Shown: positions 1 through 10,425 of the stretch, in pieces | Layout of the letters: the number at the start of each line of letters is the position of its first letter | Numbering within the stretch: the stretch's first letter is position 1 | NCBI GenBank assembly: GCA_019775845.1 | Contig: JADQAV010000017.1 | Span: forward strand, 496,001-560,000 | Length of the DNA: 64,000 nt | DNA from: Myrmaecium sp. VS I D KN 1 | Lineage: Eukaryota > Ascomycota > Dothideomycetes > Valsariales > Valsariaceae | Direction of reading: 5' to 3' | Made by a program: the position numbers and the translations under genes | Notes under the pieces: generated by a model | The model's database searches: none | The model's input: only the letters and a program-made list of their open reading frames with translations | Told to the model about the DNA's origin: nothing

Positions 1-441
1 GATATAGAGCGTGTCGGTGGATGTTTCTCTTTGCGGGCGTATACTTACACGTCTGATTCCTAATTGTTACGTGCAACACGCATTCCCCTGATGGTCCTTC
101 TGGTTCCTGTACATTTATCCAAAATTCTATCTACGGCTCGGATCTCTATTTGGTAGATCCAGTCGCCATCTTTACGCACGATACGTCAAGAGAAGCTCGA
201 TCGTTACATTTGTATGCCCCGTGATAGTTATCTGGACATGGTTGCGACGCCAATGCCGACATTTCGTTGCACCTCCGCACATGTCACCCGCGGCCAAGCC
301 CGTTTCGGTGCAACACTGAACGGACCCTGACTCGAGCTCGGTCAAGCTCAAGCGACATCGATCAAGCCTCACACCCGCCACCACCTTCAGGGAACCGCCG
401 GCATACTTACTTCTCCCCCTGCAGTGCATCGCTCCTTCACC
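1..441. other. Upstream region of the AP-2 mu gene
   Basis: No gene is supported here. The stretch ending at 422 (pyrimidine-rich, then CTGCAG) looks like a 3' splice site just before the AP-2 mu start codon, so a 5'-UTR intron is possible. Open frames on both strands have no recognisable protein. Confidence 0.5.
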
Positions 442-1936
442 ATGCTCTCCGGCATTCTCATCTTCAACCAGAAGGGCGAGAACCTCATCTTCCGCGCATT
501 CCGCAACGACTGTCGACCGCGCCTGGCCGACGTCTTCCGCATCCAGGTCATTTCCAACGCGCAGGTCCGGTCGCCGATCCTCACGCTCGGCTCGACGACG
601 TTCAGCCATGTGAAGCACGAGACGATCTACCTGGTCGCCGTCACGAAGAGCAATGCGAACGCGGCGCTGGTGTTCGAGTTCCTGTACCGGCTCATCGCGT
701 TGGGGAAGGCATACTTCGGGAAGTTCGACGAGGAGGCCGTGAAGAACAACTTCGTGCTGGTTTACGAACTCCTGGATGGTGAGCGCTCAACGCGGAGTAA
801 GGGCGAGGGTGTGCGACACGCTGACTGACTTGGCGCATAGAGATCCTCGACTTTGGATACCCGCAGAACACGGAGACAGACACCCTGAAGATGTATATTA
901 CGACGGAGGGAGTCAAATCGGAGAGAGCAATGGTTCGTAAGGTCACGCGACTATGCTTGAGCCGCTGCTTACTGTTCATATAGGAGGATTCATCGAAGAT
1001 CACAATGCAAGCTACTGGAGCGCTCTCCTGGCGACGAGCGGACATCAAATACCGGAAGAACGAAGCGTTCGTGGACGTCATAGAAGATGTCAATCTGCTC
1101 ATGTCCGCAACCGGCACAGTCCTCCGCGCCGACGTGAACGGGCAAATCGTGATGCGCGCCTATCTCTCCGGCACCCCTGAGTGCAAGTTCGGCCTCAACG
1201 ACCGCCTCACACTCGGCGAAGAGAACCTCCAAGCGCCGTCGGGCAATCGGGCGGGAACGAAGGCCACGCGCGCGGCGGCCGGTAGCGTCACACTCGAAGA
1301 CTGCCAGTTCCACCAGTGCGTCAAGCTCGGCAAGTTCGACACCGACCGGATCATCTCCTTCATCCCTCCGGACGGCGAGTTCGAGCTGATGCGGTACCGG
1401 GCGACGGAGAACGTGAACCTCCCCTTCCGGGTGCACGCGATCGTCAACGAGGTGGGCAAGACGAAGGTGGAGTACAGCATCGCGATCAAGGCGAACTACG
1501 GCAGCAAGCTGTTCGCCACGAACGTGGTCGTCCGGATCCCCACGCCGCTGAACACGGCCCGGATCACGGAGCGGACGAGCCAGGGCAAGGCCAAGTACGA
1601 GCCGGAGCACAACAACATCGTGTGGAAGATCCCCCGATTCACGGGCCAGAGCGAGTTCGTCCTCTCGGCCGAGGCGACCTTGACCGCCATGACGAACCAG
1701 AAGGCCTGGAGCCGGCCGCCGCTGAGCTTGAACTTCTCCCTGCTGATGTTTACCAGCTCCGGTCTGCTGGTGCGCTACCTGAAGGTGTTTGAGAAGAGCA
1801 ACTACAGCAGCGTGAAGTGGGTGCGGTACATGACCCGAGCGGGCAATTATGAGATACGGTATGTAACCGCCGCACTTCCTCTTCCCTCCTCTCGGCCAGT
1901 TATATACTGACATCTGCCTCCTTACCTAGGTTCTAA
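442..1936 (+). CDS. apm4: AP-2 complex subunit mu (clathrin adaptor)
   Basis: Medium subunit of the AP-2 adaptor, which recognises cargo sorting signals at the plasma membrane during endocytosis. Exons 442-778, 841-932, 984-1858 and 1930-1936 give 436 residues, the usual length. The N-terminal longin-like part (about 1-140) begins [18 protein letters not shown] and the C-terminal mu-homology domain (about 170-436) contains [20 protein letters not shown] and ends YEIRF. The phases of all junctions agree, and the second junction restores the conserved EDSSKITMQ. The last coding exon holds only 7 nt (end of an Arg codon, Phe, stop). The start was chosen because the conserved longin begins there with an ATG. 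In fungi AP-2 mu is also linked to apical endocytosis in hyphae (family knowledge). Assignment to AP-2 and not AP-1 mu rests on these sequence blocks. Confidence 0.93.
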
Positions 1937-3020
1937 AAAGTGCGCTGTTCGTTTTGCTACCCGCTTGTTTTGACCTCTATCGTTGCAAGCTTTTCGTCTG
2001 CCCTGCCTACTTTTTTTCTTTTCTTTCCCTCACATTCCCACCTTCGCTTGTTCGGGTTGTCTTTTGCTTCGCTGGGTGGGGTGCATCAGGCTGGAGTTTT
2101 GGCGGCTGCTCAAACGCCACTAGGGAGTTTTTCTTTTCTTTCGATCTGTTTCTTCTACTTGTGTTTGGGACTTGTTGCTTTTTACATTGGGGGAATTCCT
2201 TTTTTTTTCTTCCTTTTTGTAGGTAATATGCTGGGTGAGGAAGGGTGCAGGCAGGAAGTTGTGTTGGATAAGATCTCCGGAGATCGCTGTAAGGGGAGGT
2301 GATTTGTACAATCGATGGAAAGGTATTTGATCACTTCTGTGCTGTTTGTCTACGTGAATATCTATGTTCATCGGCATGGTAGGTTTGAAATAGCCTCTCT
2401 GTCAAGGAAGTATAAATGCGTTGGAGATCAACCGTCTCATGTACGGTAGATCCGCCTTTCCAAGTTCATTCAAGTCGGACAACGGTCCCATAGTTATTGC
2501 TGCATCCCCTTTCAAACCGTCGTCATACTAAGGTACATGATGTCAGACTATGCGTAACCAACTTGTTTGCGGTACTTTCACAGGCCTCGGGAAGATGGAA
2601 GATTAAGGTACCAAGCATGCATTGGATAAGGCAGCAGTCCGGCGGTAGCAGGCGTCAGTTTTAAGTTGTAACCACGGCAACAATCGATAAGGCGCGCGCC
2701 CCATGTCGTAAATACTGTACTGTGGTCGTAGAATTTCACCCTTTCGTTCCTTTCTTTTGAACGCAGCGACAACCAACAAAACCCACTAACCACCCGGCAG
2801 GAATCGATAACATCAACAACAACATCTTGAAGTCTTGTTCCTTTTCTTCTTCTCGTCGTTATCACACACAAACCCCTCGAACAATCATCCAGACAAGCCG
2901 CCTTCAAACCTACACCCTCAGGCTTCTTCCTCCACCCGCGCGCAAACTTACGCTCGGAAACATATCCTGTATCTTCCTTGCTACTACGACTACCACATCA
3001 TCAACACCACGATCACCATC
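1937..3020. other. Intergenic: AP-2 mu 3' end and Spo12-like promoter
   Basis: No gene is supported. The region opens with T-rich sequence typical of a fungal 3' UTR and holds a perfect 14-nt palindrome (2272-2285, GATCTCCGGAGATC). The part from about 2740 to 3020 is rich in AAC and CT, like a 5' leader. Confidence 0.5.
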
Positions 3021-3613
3021 ATGTCTTCCGCCGGAATCCTCGCCGAGAAGGACGCGAACACGCACAACGTGCTCGGCCAGCAGCAGCAGCAGCCGCTCGA
3101 GGCCGACGGCAACAAGCCCAAGTCGATGGAGTACCACCGTCAGATGCTGGAGTCGAAGCTCAAGAATGGAGGGTATGTTGTCGCCTGCTTGTTATTCTAC
3201 TTATTTCTCTTCTGCGACGAATGAAAACATTCGTAAGACAGAGATCGGTCCCATTCTTCTTGTTCTTCTTTACCGAATGCGCCAGCTAACCTCATCACCC
3301 TCCCTCATCACAGCGAACAACCAACCTACATCTCCCCCTCCGACAACATCCAGTCGCCGGCGACGCAGAAGCTGAACAACTTCCGCAACAAGGCGTTGCT
3401 CAAGAAGTAAGCGGGAATCCTTCCCATCTCCTCCCCATCTACCGCCAGCCCTTCATGCGGCGCAATACAATATCAGCATGCGAAACGAGACTAACGTTCC
3501 CTTGCAGAACCAAGCCTCAGACTCTCTTCGCCAAGACTAGCACGCGGAACATGGAGGCGGCCAACAACAATGGCGGGCAGATGTTCGCTGATATTCCTAA
3601 GGAGGATCAATAG
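3021..3613 (+). CDS. Spo12-family-like mitotic exit regulator
   Basis: Exons 3021-3172, 3314-3406 and 3508-3613 give 116 residues. The middle and end carry the conserved block YISPSDNIQSPATQKLNNFR followed by KPQTLFAK, which I recognise as the core of fungal Spo12-like proteins. Spo12 family members are small nuclear or nucleolar phosphoproteins that promote Cdc14 early-anaphase release and mitotic exit; the two SP sites in the block fit CDK control. The N-terminus has a short Gln run (residues 21-25) and no other domain. Junction phases are consistent (phase 2 at both introns). The family assignment is from memory of the motif only; the gene structure is firmer than the name. Confidence 0.65.
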
Positions 3614-4623
3614 ACTCTTCGATCCGATGCACGCTTTGATTTGTGCGCTCCCTTCGTTACGGAAACCTTGGAGTCTCCCGAGGTTTGCGGCAAGGGATTA
3701 TGGGGGCGTGTTCTGTTCTGCCTTGGATTCTTTCCTCGAGGGTTTTTACTTTTTTCCATGGCGTTCTCAGGATGTTCAGGGCTGTGGGTTTTTCCGATGT
3801 CTTGAGCAATCTTCCTTGGGGTCTTTTCCACATGGGAAAAGGCAATAGGCAGGAGGTGTCTATCGTTTCTTCTTTCGTGTATTATGAAACACGGGGCCGG
3901 GATGGTTGATCAGGGAACTGCGTTCACTGCGGTTTGATCAAGGATGGGATTGGGTGGGATGGACGGGATGGGAGGGGGTTACCACTGGCGTTTTCCCTGG
4001 GGGTTTGGGGGTTTTCACTTCTTGTGTTTGTTTTTGGCTTCTTTTTTGTGTTATTAAACCCCTTTTCGCCTTCTTCTGCCCGTCCGGTTAGGGGAGGTCT
4101 TTCACCGTTGTGTGTGAATGCGAAATAACACTGTTCGATCATTCACCTTTGCTTTTTCACATGGAAACGGGTTTCATTGCGGACTCAGATCCTGTCGTCG
4201 TGAGACACGCTGTGTTGATGAGGGCTGCGGTGTTTGTTGATACCTCGGCCCGGGACACATAACACAACAACGGAGAGTTCCGGTCCCGCTCCGCCAGCGG
4301 CGGCAGGCGGCGGGGCGGGTGAGAGGCGGCGGAGCTGCCCTGGGCCCCACCTCACGTCCATTCTCAAGCCCCGCCCCGCCCCGCCAACCTACACCCGCAG
4401 CCTTTCCGGTACAGGTTATTTATCCTTCCGGAGACGCGGGAGTCCACCAAATCAGACACTTTATAAAACACATTCCCCACTCAAACCACTGAATCTTTTC
4501 GAACTTCGCCAACCATTCCCTCTCTGCTCTTCTCAGCTCTGTATCTCAACGCAAGGAACTCCTAGATCCAAGACCATACCTCAACTTTTTAACCCCGCGC
4601 CATTCACCGGTTTCGATCTAGTC
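3614..4623. other. Intergenic upstream of ureF
   Basis: No gene is supported. The first 500 nt are T-rich, as in a 3' UTR. From about 4260 to 4400 it is very GC-rich, with repeated GGCGG units and 8-nt inverted arms at 4288-4295 and 4328-4335. The last 180 nt are pyrimidine-rich leader. Confidence 0.5.
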
Positions 4624-5713
4624 ATGCATGCCGAGAAGGAGGTTGAGGCGGTCGAGGGTGTAGAGGCGGAGATCGCGGACCTGGAAGCCAAGCTGCGGAA
4701 CGCGCGGGCGAGACGGCGGCGGTTGGGGGTGCGGGGGCGGGGAGATGAGCTGGATAGGGAGGAGGAGGGGAAGGGTGAGGACGTGCCGGATTGGGCGGAT
4801 GTACATGGTGAGTAGAGGTCTGATCGAGAGTATCCATCTTTTTTTGTTGTATACTGATAGAAAAAACCCAGCCCTCCACGCCCTCCTCCTCCTCGCCGAC
4901 TCCGCCCTCCCGCTAGGCTCCTTCGCCTTCTCCAACGGCCTAGAATCCTACCTCGCGCACCACCCACCGCGACCGCACTCACGACCAGCTGGATCTTCGG
5001 CGGCGGCGGCGGCCACCCTCGACGACGACGCACGTCCACCCGAACGGCACTTCCCCACCTTCCTCCGCCTCTCCCTCGGCAGCCAAGCATCCACGACCCT
5101 CCCCTTCTTCCTCGCCGCCTACCGGCACCCGTCCCAGCTCCGCGCACTCGACGACGCACTCGACGCGTCAACAGCATGCACCGTCGCGCGCCGCGCCAGC
5201 GTGACGCAGGGGCGCGCGCTGCTCGGGGTGTGGGAGCGGAGCTTGCGGACGGGCGGCGGGGGTTCCGCAAATGCGGGCGCGACGGCGGCCCGCGAGGCGC
5301 TGCTGGAGTTCCAGGCCGCGGTGCGGGCGGGCGGGGCGACGAGCGCGGAGGCGGAGGCGGAGGCGGATGGCTGGTCTTCCTTCTGCGACCTCGACGCCTT
5401 CGCGCCGTCGGCGCACCTCGCACCGCTGCTGGGCGTGGTGATGCGCGCGCTGTGTGTGCCCGCTGAGGCGGCGGCGTATGTCTTCCTGTTCAATCATGCG
5501 CGCACGGTGACGAGCGCGGCGGTGCGGGCGGGGTTGCTGGGGCCGTATCAGGCGCAGGCGGTGCTGGCGGGGGCGGCGCTGCGGGGGTGGGTGGCGGGGT
5601 TGGTGCGGGAGGGGTGGATGCGTGGGGTGGAGGAGGTGCGGCAGTGTGTGCCGGTGATGGATTTGTGGGTTGGGAGGCATGAGAGGGTTTATTCGAGGGT
5701 GTTTAATTCGTGA
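4624..5713 (+). CDS. ureF: Urease accessory protein UreF
   Basis: UreF works with UreD and UreG to load nickel and CO2 into urease, letting the fungus use urea as a nitrogen source. Exons 4624-4807 and 4872-5713 give 341 residues. The family hallmark HALLLLADSALPLGSFAFSN follows directly after the intron, and the C-terminus keeps the alpha-helical UreF pattern with PVMDLWVGRHERVYSRVFNS. Exon 1 adds an N-terminal charged helix (about residues 8-40, Glu- and Arg-rich, coiled-coil-like) and an acidic linker. Low-complexity Gly/Ala insertions lie near residues 200-260. The coding DNA is extremely GC-rich, which explains several long open antisense frames. The start is the first ATG of the frame that joins the domain in phase; a shorter form starting elsewhere is possible. 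Confidence 0.92.
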
Positions 5714-6662
5714 TGGCTGGATTGGGGTGTGTGTTGCTACCGTACCTATCGTCTTCATATATGTTTGTGTATATACGGATTTAAGCAGCAGGACTTAGGC
5801 AGAGGATGGAGCTTGGTTCGTTCTCGGGCAAACGAAGACCTATCAGCAGCTCTCCGTCTGACATCATTCCTCCACTGAAGAAAAAGTGAAGAGCAGAAGA
5901 GAGGAGAAACAGCGTGCTCGCTGAAAGTACAGCCATAGCAGTCACTGCCTATATGGTCTCGTCTCCTCAAGAGAGCCACGGCAACAGCAATTCCGCCTGC
6001 TACCTCTCCTCGCCTCGTGCCGGATTGGAGGAAAGAAAATCGAAAAACAAGGGAATATAAACGATGTCTCGCTGCCTCCAACTCTTTTCGAGATGTATAT
6101 TTCTATGTATATACCGTGACTTGTTCCTCTCCGCGACTTCGCGAACGTGCTTCCAACAAAAAAAGAAATGGGGCCGGGGCGAGCGATCCTTCCCGCCTGT
6201 ATATGACATGTAACCAGTCTGGAGATGGACAAAACCTCTCGCATCGCGGTCGGGGAGGACGAAAAAAAAGAAGACAAAACGAAAACATACAGCAGCAGGG
6301 ATTCGCTAATGGTCACCCACTTAACTACTAATCTGCCGGTAGGTTGCTTAACTTTGGAAGAGCGGACGGGGTTCCGTGTTCTCAACCTCCTATGGCCGTA
6401 TGTGCTTGAACAATTTTAATTTGACGTATAAGTAGGGCAACTTTCGACAGGGAAGCTTTGGGTCGCTTCGGTCAAACCATTAGCAACACCCCTTCCTACC
6501 GGGCAATTTGGCACGCTCTCATATAAGTCTATAGATAGATGAGATTGCTTGTGTTGCTGCGCTTAACCTCCCAAGAAGGGCGTGGAGCGGAGAGCAAGAT
6601 ACACAAATGATCCAGTTCGAGGGGTGGCTCAGATCTCCATATCGTTCAAGCTACACACGTAC
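5714..6662. other. Intergenic between convergent ureF and F-box gene
   Basis: Two 3' flanks meet here. It is A/T-richer than the neighbouring genes and has only short unrecognised frames. I see no gene, repeat or RNA. Confidence 0.5.
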
Positions 6663-7748
6663 CTACGCCTCCCTCCTCGCAACCCCAAGCCTCCCCTGCT
6701 CGAGACCCTCCAACACCTCGTCGACGTCCTCGCCCCTCTCCTCCAGCACCCACGTGAACGTCTCGCACCACGTCTCCCCGTTATTCTCGAACCAATCCCC
6801 CAGCTGCCGCACATAGCCCTCCACCATGCTCTTCAGCGGCGCGTTCTCCTTCAGCCAGAGGATCTGCTCCGGATCCAGCTTGAGCATGTCCTCCACAACG
6901 TAGTAGTGCGGGATGTCGTCGCCCCACCCTTCGCCGCCAGGCTCATGATGCCGGGTCATGGCGAACTTGGCGTGGCGCGCGTGGTTGACGTAAAGGGATG
7001 TGCTGTGGAAGTGTGTCGAAAGAGGGTTGGGAGTTGGTGAGGAGTATTGCATTGGCTGGAAGGGCGTGAATGCCGGGTTTGGAGAAGGCGGGTAGTTCAG
7101 ATGGATATTGAAGAGAAGGAGATTTTCCTGCCCTGGAAACCGCTTCTTGAATTTCCGCGCGATGATCCCGTTGGAGGGGCATATGTTGTTGGTGACCACC
7201 TCTCGCAGCATGGCATAGACGTCCGCAATTTCGGCGAGCTCAGGGGTGCTCCAGTTGTGTAGAAGTGCAGCGCGCTTGAAGAGGACTTGCTTCAGCATGC
7301 GGGTTTCGCGGGGATGGGCGCTGTTGTAAAAAGCCCTGGAGTAGAGCCAAAGCCGGTAGAGAGCGCGGCGTAGGCGATAGCATTCCTCCGAGGTGAGGAG
7401 CCTCCGACTGGCGACATCGACTTTCCACTTCTTGAATGGATATATATCGCACCATTTCTGCGCCACACGACCGACGTGGATGATCTGTTTCAGGAGTGCA
7501 ACCGAGAATGGCACCTCTCGGATCAGGTGGGCTGGGTGGCTGGCGTTGTGGGTGAGGAGCTGGTTGGCATCCTGGAGTGGCCCGAACTCTTGCTCCGCGG
7601 CATGTTCCAAGATGGGCACTTTCTGAGAGGATGTATAGATATAATTGAAACGGCGACAGGTGGAAGACAAGGCAAGGACGTCGGAGACAGAATCGCACGA
7701 GTAGTATATGTGGACCACGATTTCCGTGGCCAGTTCTTGGAACAACAT
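6663..7748 (-). CDS. F-box domain protein
   Basis: Single exon, 361 residues. The N-terminus is a clear F-box (about residues 1-45: MLFQELATEIVVHIYYSCDS, then VLALSSTCRRFNYIY), the Skp1-binding segment of SCF ubiquitin ligases. The rest is a helical region with many Trp and Tyr residues and no known repeat (no LRR, WD40 or Kelch pattern), so the substrate cannot be guessed. The start is the ATG at 7748; the open frame runs 51 nt further upstream but without another ATG. It is divergent from the 2EXR-type gene at 8325, leaving about 580 nt of shared promoter. A role in ubiquitin-mediated turnover is inferred from the F-box only. Confidence 0.85.
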   Translation of the reverse strand: MLFQELATEIVVHIYYSCDSVSDVLALSSTCRRFNYIYTSSQKVPILEHAAEQEFGPLQDANQLLTHNASHPAHLIREVPFSVALLKQIIHVGRVAQKWCDIYPFKKWKVDVASRRLLTSEECYRLRRALYRLWLYSRAFYNSAHPRETRMLKQVLFKRAALLHNWSTPELAEIADVYAMLREVVTNNICPSNGIIARKFKKRFPGQENLLLFNIHLNYPPSPNPAFTPFQPMQYSSPTPNPLSTHFHSTSLYVNHARHAKFAMTRHHEPGGEGWGDDIPHYYVVEDMLKLDPEQILWLKENAPLKSMVEGYVRQLGDWFENNGETWCETFTWVLEERGEDVDEVLEGLEQGRLGVARREA

Positions 7749-8324
7749 GATGAAGAGATGACGAAGGCTGAGACAAGAGATTCTTTGAAGCCAGTACACA
7801 GAAGAGATATAGAGTGATATGCAATGTATCTTGGTAAATCCGCCGGGAATGCTTGATGTGTGCTGTAGCTTTCACTGTAGCGACCAAGCAGATGCCCCTC
7901 TATGCGGATGTGTCAATCCGCGCTGGTATCAGCCTGGTCAAAGAGGAGGATGATTTAGATAGACTTCACCCCACCGTTGGGGCTATAGATCCTGGAGGAA
8001 GAAGCTTTCGCAACACGCTTCAGCGTGGTCAGCCTGTAAAGGCTGGTGATCCGACGCTCTATCATGATGAACGTGGTGACGGAAAGGAGAGGTGGATGGA
8101 GAGAGTGGAGGGAGGCATGGACGGAGCTCCCCGGAGGACGAATGTATGAGCGAACTGACCACCACGCCAAGCGATCACACGTCTGCTAGCGTGGACCCTT
8201 GGGCACCTTCCCATCACGGTACTGTCCGCAACCCCCAGACGCTTCCCCTTAACTCCGGTGTTCGGATGCTTGGAAAGTCGCGTTCCCTTCACCATAAGGG
8301 CCTCTGGAGAGATCGGAGAGAAAG
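7749..8324. other. Divergent promoter of the F-box and 2EXR-type genes
   Basis: Shared upstream region of two divergent genes. No coding frame, repeat or obvious element is supported. Confidence 0.5.
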
Positions 8325-9107
8325 ATGGGTTACCTGGCCAGTCCGGATCGGCCCTGCCGCCTGCTGGAGCTTCCATACGAGATCCGGCATATGATCTGGA
8401 CGTACATCCTGCCGTCGACGATCGACACCAGCGCCCGGTACGGCGAAGGCCTAGGGAAATCATGGCTCACGAAGCCGTACGCACGATCCGGGGACCGGGG
8501 GCGGGCCGGCAAAGCGGTCTTCTGGCGACGAGGCTGCACCGCGATCCTGGCCGTCAACCGGTTCCTCCACGACGAGTGCGCGCGGGTGCTGTACGGGCGC
8601 AACACGTTCGTGCTCGACGTCTCGTACGACGCGATCCGGTTCAAGTGCCGGTGGCTGCTGCCCTCCGGCCTCACCCCGAACCGCGACTACGCCTTCCTCG
8701 ACCACTTCTCCCAGCAGAACCTGCAGCGGATCCGCCACTACGTCGTCAACGTCGAGCACGTCGACGACTACACCGGCATGATCAAGTATAACTGCGGCGG
8801 CCGTGGGCTCACCGCCGGGCTGAAGGCGCAGGTCCAGAGCCTGATTGAGGTGTTGTGCACGGCGGCGAGCTTGCAGAAGCTGCATGTGAATATGATCGAG
8901 GGCAACGAGAGGCTACACCGGCTGTTGTATCCCAAGGCGAACGACGCCCTCGTCCTGACCAGAGGGCCGGTGGTGCTGGATCCGTTACGAGAGTTGCGCA
9001 ACGTCAAGGAAGCGCGAGTGTTTGGCACGATACCCACGGAAGTTGCCATGTCCTTGCAGCGAGCAATGACCAGCCCAAGCCCAGGCTGGAATGCGATACA
9101 GGCATAA
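8325..9107 (+). CDS. 2EXR / DUF7730-type protein
   Basis: Intronless, 260 residues. The N-terminal segment LLELPYEIRHMIWTYILP is the hallmark of the F-box-like 2EXR family, large and lineage-expanded in filamentous ascomycetes, with no known biochemical role. The following part has the usual family layout: a basic stretch, then AVNRFLHDECARVLYGRNTF, in which a Cys/Leu-rich helix ends in YGRN. No signal peptide, membrane segment or catalytic motif is seen. The codons are GC-rich at third positions, like the neighbours. The gene ends only 237 nt from the convergent BRX1 stop codon, so the two 3' UTRs probably overlap. Confidence 0.8.
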   Translation: MGYLASPDRPCRLLELPYEIRHMIWTYILPSTIDTSARYGEGLGKSWLTKPYARSGDRGRAGKAVFWRRGCTAILAVNRFLHDECARVLYGRNTFVLDVSYDAIRFKCRWLLPSGLTPNRDYAFLDHFSQQNLQRIRHYVVNVEHVDDYTGMIKYNCGGRGLTAGLKAQVQSLIEVLCTAASLQKLHVNMIEGNERLHRLLYPKANDALVLTRGPVVLDPLRELRNVKEARVFGTIPTEVAMSLQRAMTSPSPGWNAIQA

Positions 9108-9344
9108 GCATTGGTTCGTCTGATGCTGGAGTCGATAGAATTAGTCGTGAAGCGTGAAAAACGGAAAAAAAGCAGTCATCCACTTCGATAGATTGAGTGT
9201 CTAAAGGCAGGCCGAAACTTCTTGTATATATACATTCCAGCCGTGCAGCAAAAGGATATTCCCCCTTACATAAACCGAATTCGACCTCCGAACCCTTTTT
9301 CGTTACGGACTCCAAACGCCAGTAAAATGCTATGCAACAGGCCA

Positions 9345-10425
9345 CTACGCAAAGAGAAGACGGTTGTCCAAAGCATCCTTAGGCTTGTTCCGACCAGTCT
9401 CGGTGGTGAGGCCGAGCTGGTCCAACCTGGCCTTGCGCTCCAACCCTGCCTCGCTGCGGTGGTTGAATCTGCCTGCCTTCGCCTTCCTCAACTCTGCTCT
9501 TATCTGGTTCGGCGAGACGAACTCCTTGTTCTCGTAGATGATGGGCCCTCCAAAGCTACCCTCCTGTATAACGATGGGGGTCAACACAAAGCGCGGTCCA
9601 ATCTCCACGAGGCTGGTCTCGGTCTCTCCGGTCTTGACCTTCTTCGGGGCCTCGTCCACATCCATTTTGTCATCGGCGGCGGGCTTCTTCCTGGTGGCTT
9701 CGGTCTCGTTGATCTGGTAACACCTGATCCAGATCTTGCCGTCGGCGACAGTGAAGGACATGACGTGGTCAACAAATGGCTTGACTTTGCGGGCGCCTTC
9801 GGGCACACCGAACGTGTGGGTCAGGAGTTCCTTGATCAGACGGAGGTGGGGTTGCTTGTCGAAGGAGCCATCGAAAGAGAGGATGGGTCGGGAACCCTTG
9901 AGGCAGTTGCCGGTGAAGTGGAGCTCTTCCATCGTATGTACTGCGCCAGGTTAGCACGGTCGACTCAGACACGGAAGCGGAACTTCTGCGGACGGAACGC
10001 GGTATAGCCATACAGTTCTGAAGGTGCATCTTCACCGTAGGGCCGTTAGGGGCCTTGCTGATCCACGCGTACAGGTCCTTTCCCTTCCGCGCCTCGAAGA
10101 AGAAGACATTGTTGCAGTTGTAGAGCTCGGCGAGTTCGTTCAGCTGGTAGAGTTTGGTCTTGGTGTCGAGCTTCGCATCTTTGCGACTGTGAGGAAGGAG
10201 GGAGTACAGATCATTGATCAGATGGCGATGCCTGGTCGAGATGTCAGCGGGCTGGTCCCATGGTGGCAGCGACCGTCTGCTAATCGGTCGTGGAAGAGCG
10301 GGCGCATACCTGTAAGTGACACCTCTGGAGCTGAGGATCAGAACCCTCTGGCGGTTCTTGGGACGTCCGGCACTCTTGTCTTCGCTCTTGGAGGACCCAG
10401 CGAGGGTCTTGTACACTGCTGCCAT
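9345..10425 (-). CDS. BRX1: Ribosome biogenesis protein BRX1 (Brix domain)
   Basis: Nucleolar factor needed for 60S subunit assembly, acting early with Ebp2 on pre-rRNA. Exons on the minus strand are 10425-10310, 10231-10014 and 9940-9345; 309 residues. It starts MAAVYKTLAG, like the yeast protein, and the Brix domain (about 25-240) includes RVLILSSRGVTYRHRHLIND, KMHLQNLHTMEELHFTGNCL and KGSRPILSFD. The second junction rebuilds the conserved Leu-His-Thr-Met. The C-terminus is basic (KPKDALDNRLLFA). An upstream in-frame extension exists but lacks family support, so the ATG at 10425 was chosen. The promoter contains striking dyads (10582-10638). Confidence 0.95.

Noticed and set aside
2272-2285. 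Palindrome GATCTCCGGAGATC
   Set aside because: Perfect but short and isolated in a likely 3' UTR, with no further support for a regulatory role.
4581-5758. Long antisense frames across ureF
   Set aside because: GC-rich shadows of the ureF codons, Arg/Pro-rich, with no independent signature.
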